In this document: in pieces, positions 5,935 through 7,425 of the stretch
Layout: every line of letters starts with the position of its first letter
Position numbering within the stretch: position 1 is the first letter of the stretch
Origin: an uncultured Lachnospiraceae bacterium
GTDB taxonomy: Bacteria > Bacillota > Clostridia > Lachnospirales > Lachnospiraceae
Assembly (NCBI GenBank): GCA_905236925.1
Contig: CAJOQS010000084.1
Coordinates: 1 to 7,425, forward strand
Length of the DNA: 7,425 nt
Direction: 5' to 3'
Notes under the pieces: model-generated
What the model was told of the DNA's origin: nothing
The model's database searches: none
The model's input: the letters and a program-made list of their open reading frames with translations, nothing else
Position numbers and translations under genes: made by a program

Positions 5935-7425
5935 ATGTGCGGTATAGCGGGATTTGTAGGACACAGGAGCGCGGCACCTATTGTGCTTGACGGCCTTTCC
6001 AAGCTGGAATACAGGGGCTATGATTCGGCCGGTATCGCAGTCAGGGACGGCAAGAACGACTGCAAGATTATCAAGACTAAGGGAAGGCTGAAGAACCTCT
6101 ACGAGAAGACGGACGGAGGCAATGCGCTTCCGGGCAACTGCGGACTCGGCCACACAAGGTGGGCGACCCACGGCGAGCCCTCGGAGCTCAACGCGCATCC
6201 GCATCTTTCTGATGACGGTAATGTTGTGGGCGTACACAACGGAATTATCGAGAATTATCAGGAATTAAAGGAAAAGCTCCTCCACAAGGGATATTCCTTC
6301 AACAGTCAGACCGATACCGAGGTGGCGGTCAAGCTCGTTGACTATTACTACAAGAAATACAATATCGGACCCGTTGACGCGATAGCAAAGGCAATGGTCA
6401 GGATCAGAGGATCCTACGCACTTGCGATGATGTTCAAGGAGTACCCCGACGAGATCTGGGTAGCGCGCAAGGACAGCCCCATGGTCATCGGAATCGCCGA
6501 CGGGGAAAGCTATCTTGCATCGGACGTTCCCGCGATGCTCAAGTATACGAGGAACGTTTATTACATCGACAATCTTGAATTCGGACGCCTGAGGGCAGGA
6601 GAGGTCACGTTTTACAACCTCGACGGCGACGAGGTTTCCAAGGAACCCGTCACTGTCGAATGGGACGCGAAGGCTGCGGAACGCGGCGGCTTCGAGCACT
6701 TCATGATCAAGGAGATCCACGAGCAGCCGCAGGCGGTTGAGAACACGCTGAACGCTCTCATCAAGAACGGAAGGATCGATCTGGGCGACGGAATCCTGAC
6801 CGATGAACAGATAAAGAAGCTTACCGGCATTACGATCGTTGCCTGCGGATCCGCATGGCATGTCGGAATGGCCGCGCAGTACGTGATCGAGGATATGGCA
6901 CAGATACCCGTCAGGGTCGAGCTTGCCTCGGAGTTCAGGTACAGGCCTCTGCTTGCTGACAAGAACAGCCTCGTGATCGTTATCAGCCAGTCAGGCGAGA
7001 CAGCGGACACGCTTGCAGCGCTGAGGCTTGCGAAGGAAAAGGGCATTATGACCCTCGCTATCGTTAACGTGATCGGAAGCACCATCGCAAGAGAGGCCGA
7101 CAAGGTCATCTACACGATGGCGGGACCGGAGATAGCCGTTGCCACTACCAAGGCATATTCGGCACAGTTGATTGTGGGCTACCTTATCGCAATGGCAATG
7201 GCCGACGCGAAGGGACTTCTCGACGCGGACAAATACAAGGAACTCATCGACGAGCTCTACACCATTCCTTCAAAGATCACCAGGATCATCGAGGACAAGG
7301 ACAGGATACAGTGGTTCGCATCCAAATACGCCTACGCGAAGGACGTTTTCTTCATCGGAAGGGGCATGGACTACGCGATATGCCTTGAAGGCAGCCTTAA
7401 GATGAAGGAGATCTCCTACATCCAT
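5935..7425 (+). CDS. glmS: Glucosamine-6-phosphate synthase, 3' end cut by window
   Basis: GlmS (glutamine--fructose-6-phosphate aminotransferase, isomerizing) makes glucosamine-6-phosphate, the first committed step to UDP-GlcNAc for peptidoglycan and other glycans; it is cytoplasmic. The frame runs open for 497 codons to the window edge, and about 110 of the usual ~608 residues are missing. The glutaminase domain starts MCGIAGFVG, where Cys2 becomes the N-terminal nucleophile after Met removal, with YRGYDSAGIA at 26-35, HTRWATHG at 73-80 and HNGIIENY at 101-108. The first sugar-isomerase (SIS) domain has ACGSAWHVG at 303-311, SQSGET at 351-356 and ATTKAYSAQL at 403-412. The second SIS domain begins before GRGMDYAICLEGSLKMKEISYIH at the edge. 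The ATG is fixed by Cys2 and by AAGGA at 5920-5924. The 20-base gap after the sugar transferase gene suggests co-transcription and leaves no room for a glmS ribozyme. Arginine codons are mostly AGG (16 of 21 by hand count). Confidence 0.97.
   Translation, partial: MCGIAGFVGHRSAAPIVLDGLSKLEYRGYDSAGIAVRDGKNDCKIIKTKGRLKNLYEKTDGGNALPGNCGLGHTRWATHGEPSELNAHPHLSDDGNVVGVHNGIIENYQELKEKLLHKGYSFNSQTDTEVAVKLVDYYYKKYNIGPVDAIAKAMVRIRGSYALAMMFKEYPDEIWVARKDSPMVIGIADGESYLASDVPAMLKYTRNVYYIDNLEFGRLRAGEVTFYNLDGDEVSKEPVTVEWDAKAAERGGFEHFMIKEIHEQPQAVENTLNALIKNGRIDLGDGILTDEQIKKLTGITIVACGSAWHVGMAAQYVIEDMAQIPVRVELASEFRYRPLLADKNSLVIVISQSGETADTLAALRLAKEKGIMTLAIVNVIGSTIAREADKVIYTMAGPEIAVATTKAYSAQLIVGYLIAMAMADAKGLLDADKYKELIDELYTIPSKITRIIEDKDRIQWFASKYAYAKDVFFIGRGMDYAICLEGSLKMKEISYIH

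Noticed and set aside
1..7425. A novel defence, mobile or biosynthetic system.
   Set aside because: All coding space is taken by six recognisable core or common genes; there are no repeats, integrases, transposases, toxin-antitoxin pairs or unexplained gaps over about 105 bases.

Overview
The window is ordinary-looking chromosomal DNA from a Clostridia-type Bacillota, most likely a Lachnospiraceae relative. The basis is the gene order era-recO-...-glyQS, the Lachnospiraceae-like end of Era (KKDWRDSDFLLKNYG), the dimeric single-chain glycyl-tRNA synthetase, sigma-A type promoters and strong purine-rich ribosome binding sites. Base composition is moderate, roughly half G+C by eye. The family-level placement is recalled from family knowledge, not from a database search. 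All six genes lie on the plus strand; the first and last are cut by the window edges.

Region 1 (1-1617) holds the end of era, a ribosome-assembly GTPase, and recO, a recombination-repair mediator. They overlap by 11 bases and are probably translationally coupled. Region 2 (1618-2957) has a sigma-A promoter followed by a 411-residue nucleotidyltransferase. It resembles eukaryotic UDP-N-acetylglucosamine pyrophosphorylase (UAP/AGX) far more than bacterial GalU or GlmU. Region 3 (2958-4474) has an extended -10 promoter, glyQS, and a strong rho-independent terminator. Region 4 (4475-7425) has a short leader with a second hairpin, a membrane polyprenyl-phosphate sugar-1-phosphate transferase, and 20 bases later glmS, whose last part lies beyond the window.

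Functionally there is a housekeeping half (ribosome assembly, DNA repair, tRNA charging) and a cell-surface sugar half. GlmS makes glucosamine-6-phosphate, the entry to UDP-GlcNAc. The UAP-like enzyme may make UDP-GlcNAc or another UDP-sugar. The sugar transferase moves a sugar phosphate from a UDP-sugar to a lipid carrier for surface polysaccharide or glycan synthesis. A link between these three is inferred from content and proximity only; they are not one transcription unit, because glyQS and its terminator separate the first from the other two.

I see no mobile element, CRISPR array, RNA gene, phage gene or clearly new defence or biosynthetic system. The most interesting points are the eukaryotic-type pyrophosphorylase, nested alternative stems around the glyQS terminator, the lack of room for a glmS ribozyme, and a dnaX-type slippery heptamer in the sugar transferase gene. 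No gap between genes exceeds about 105 bases.
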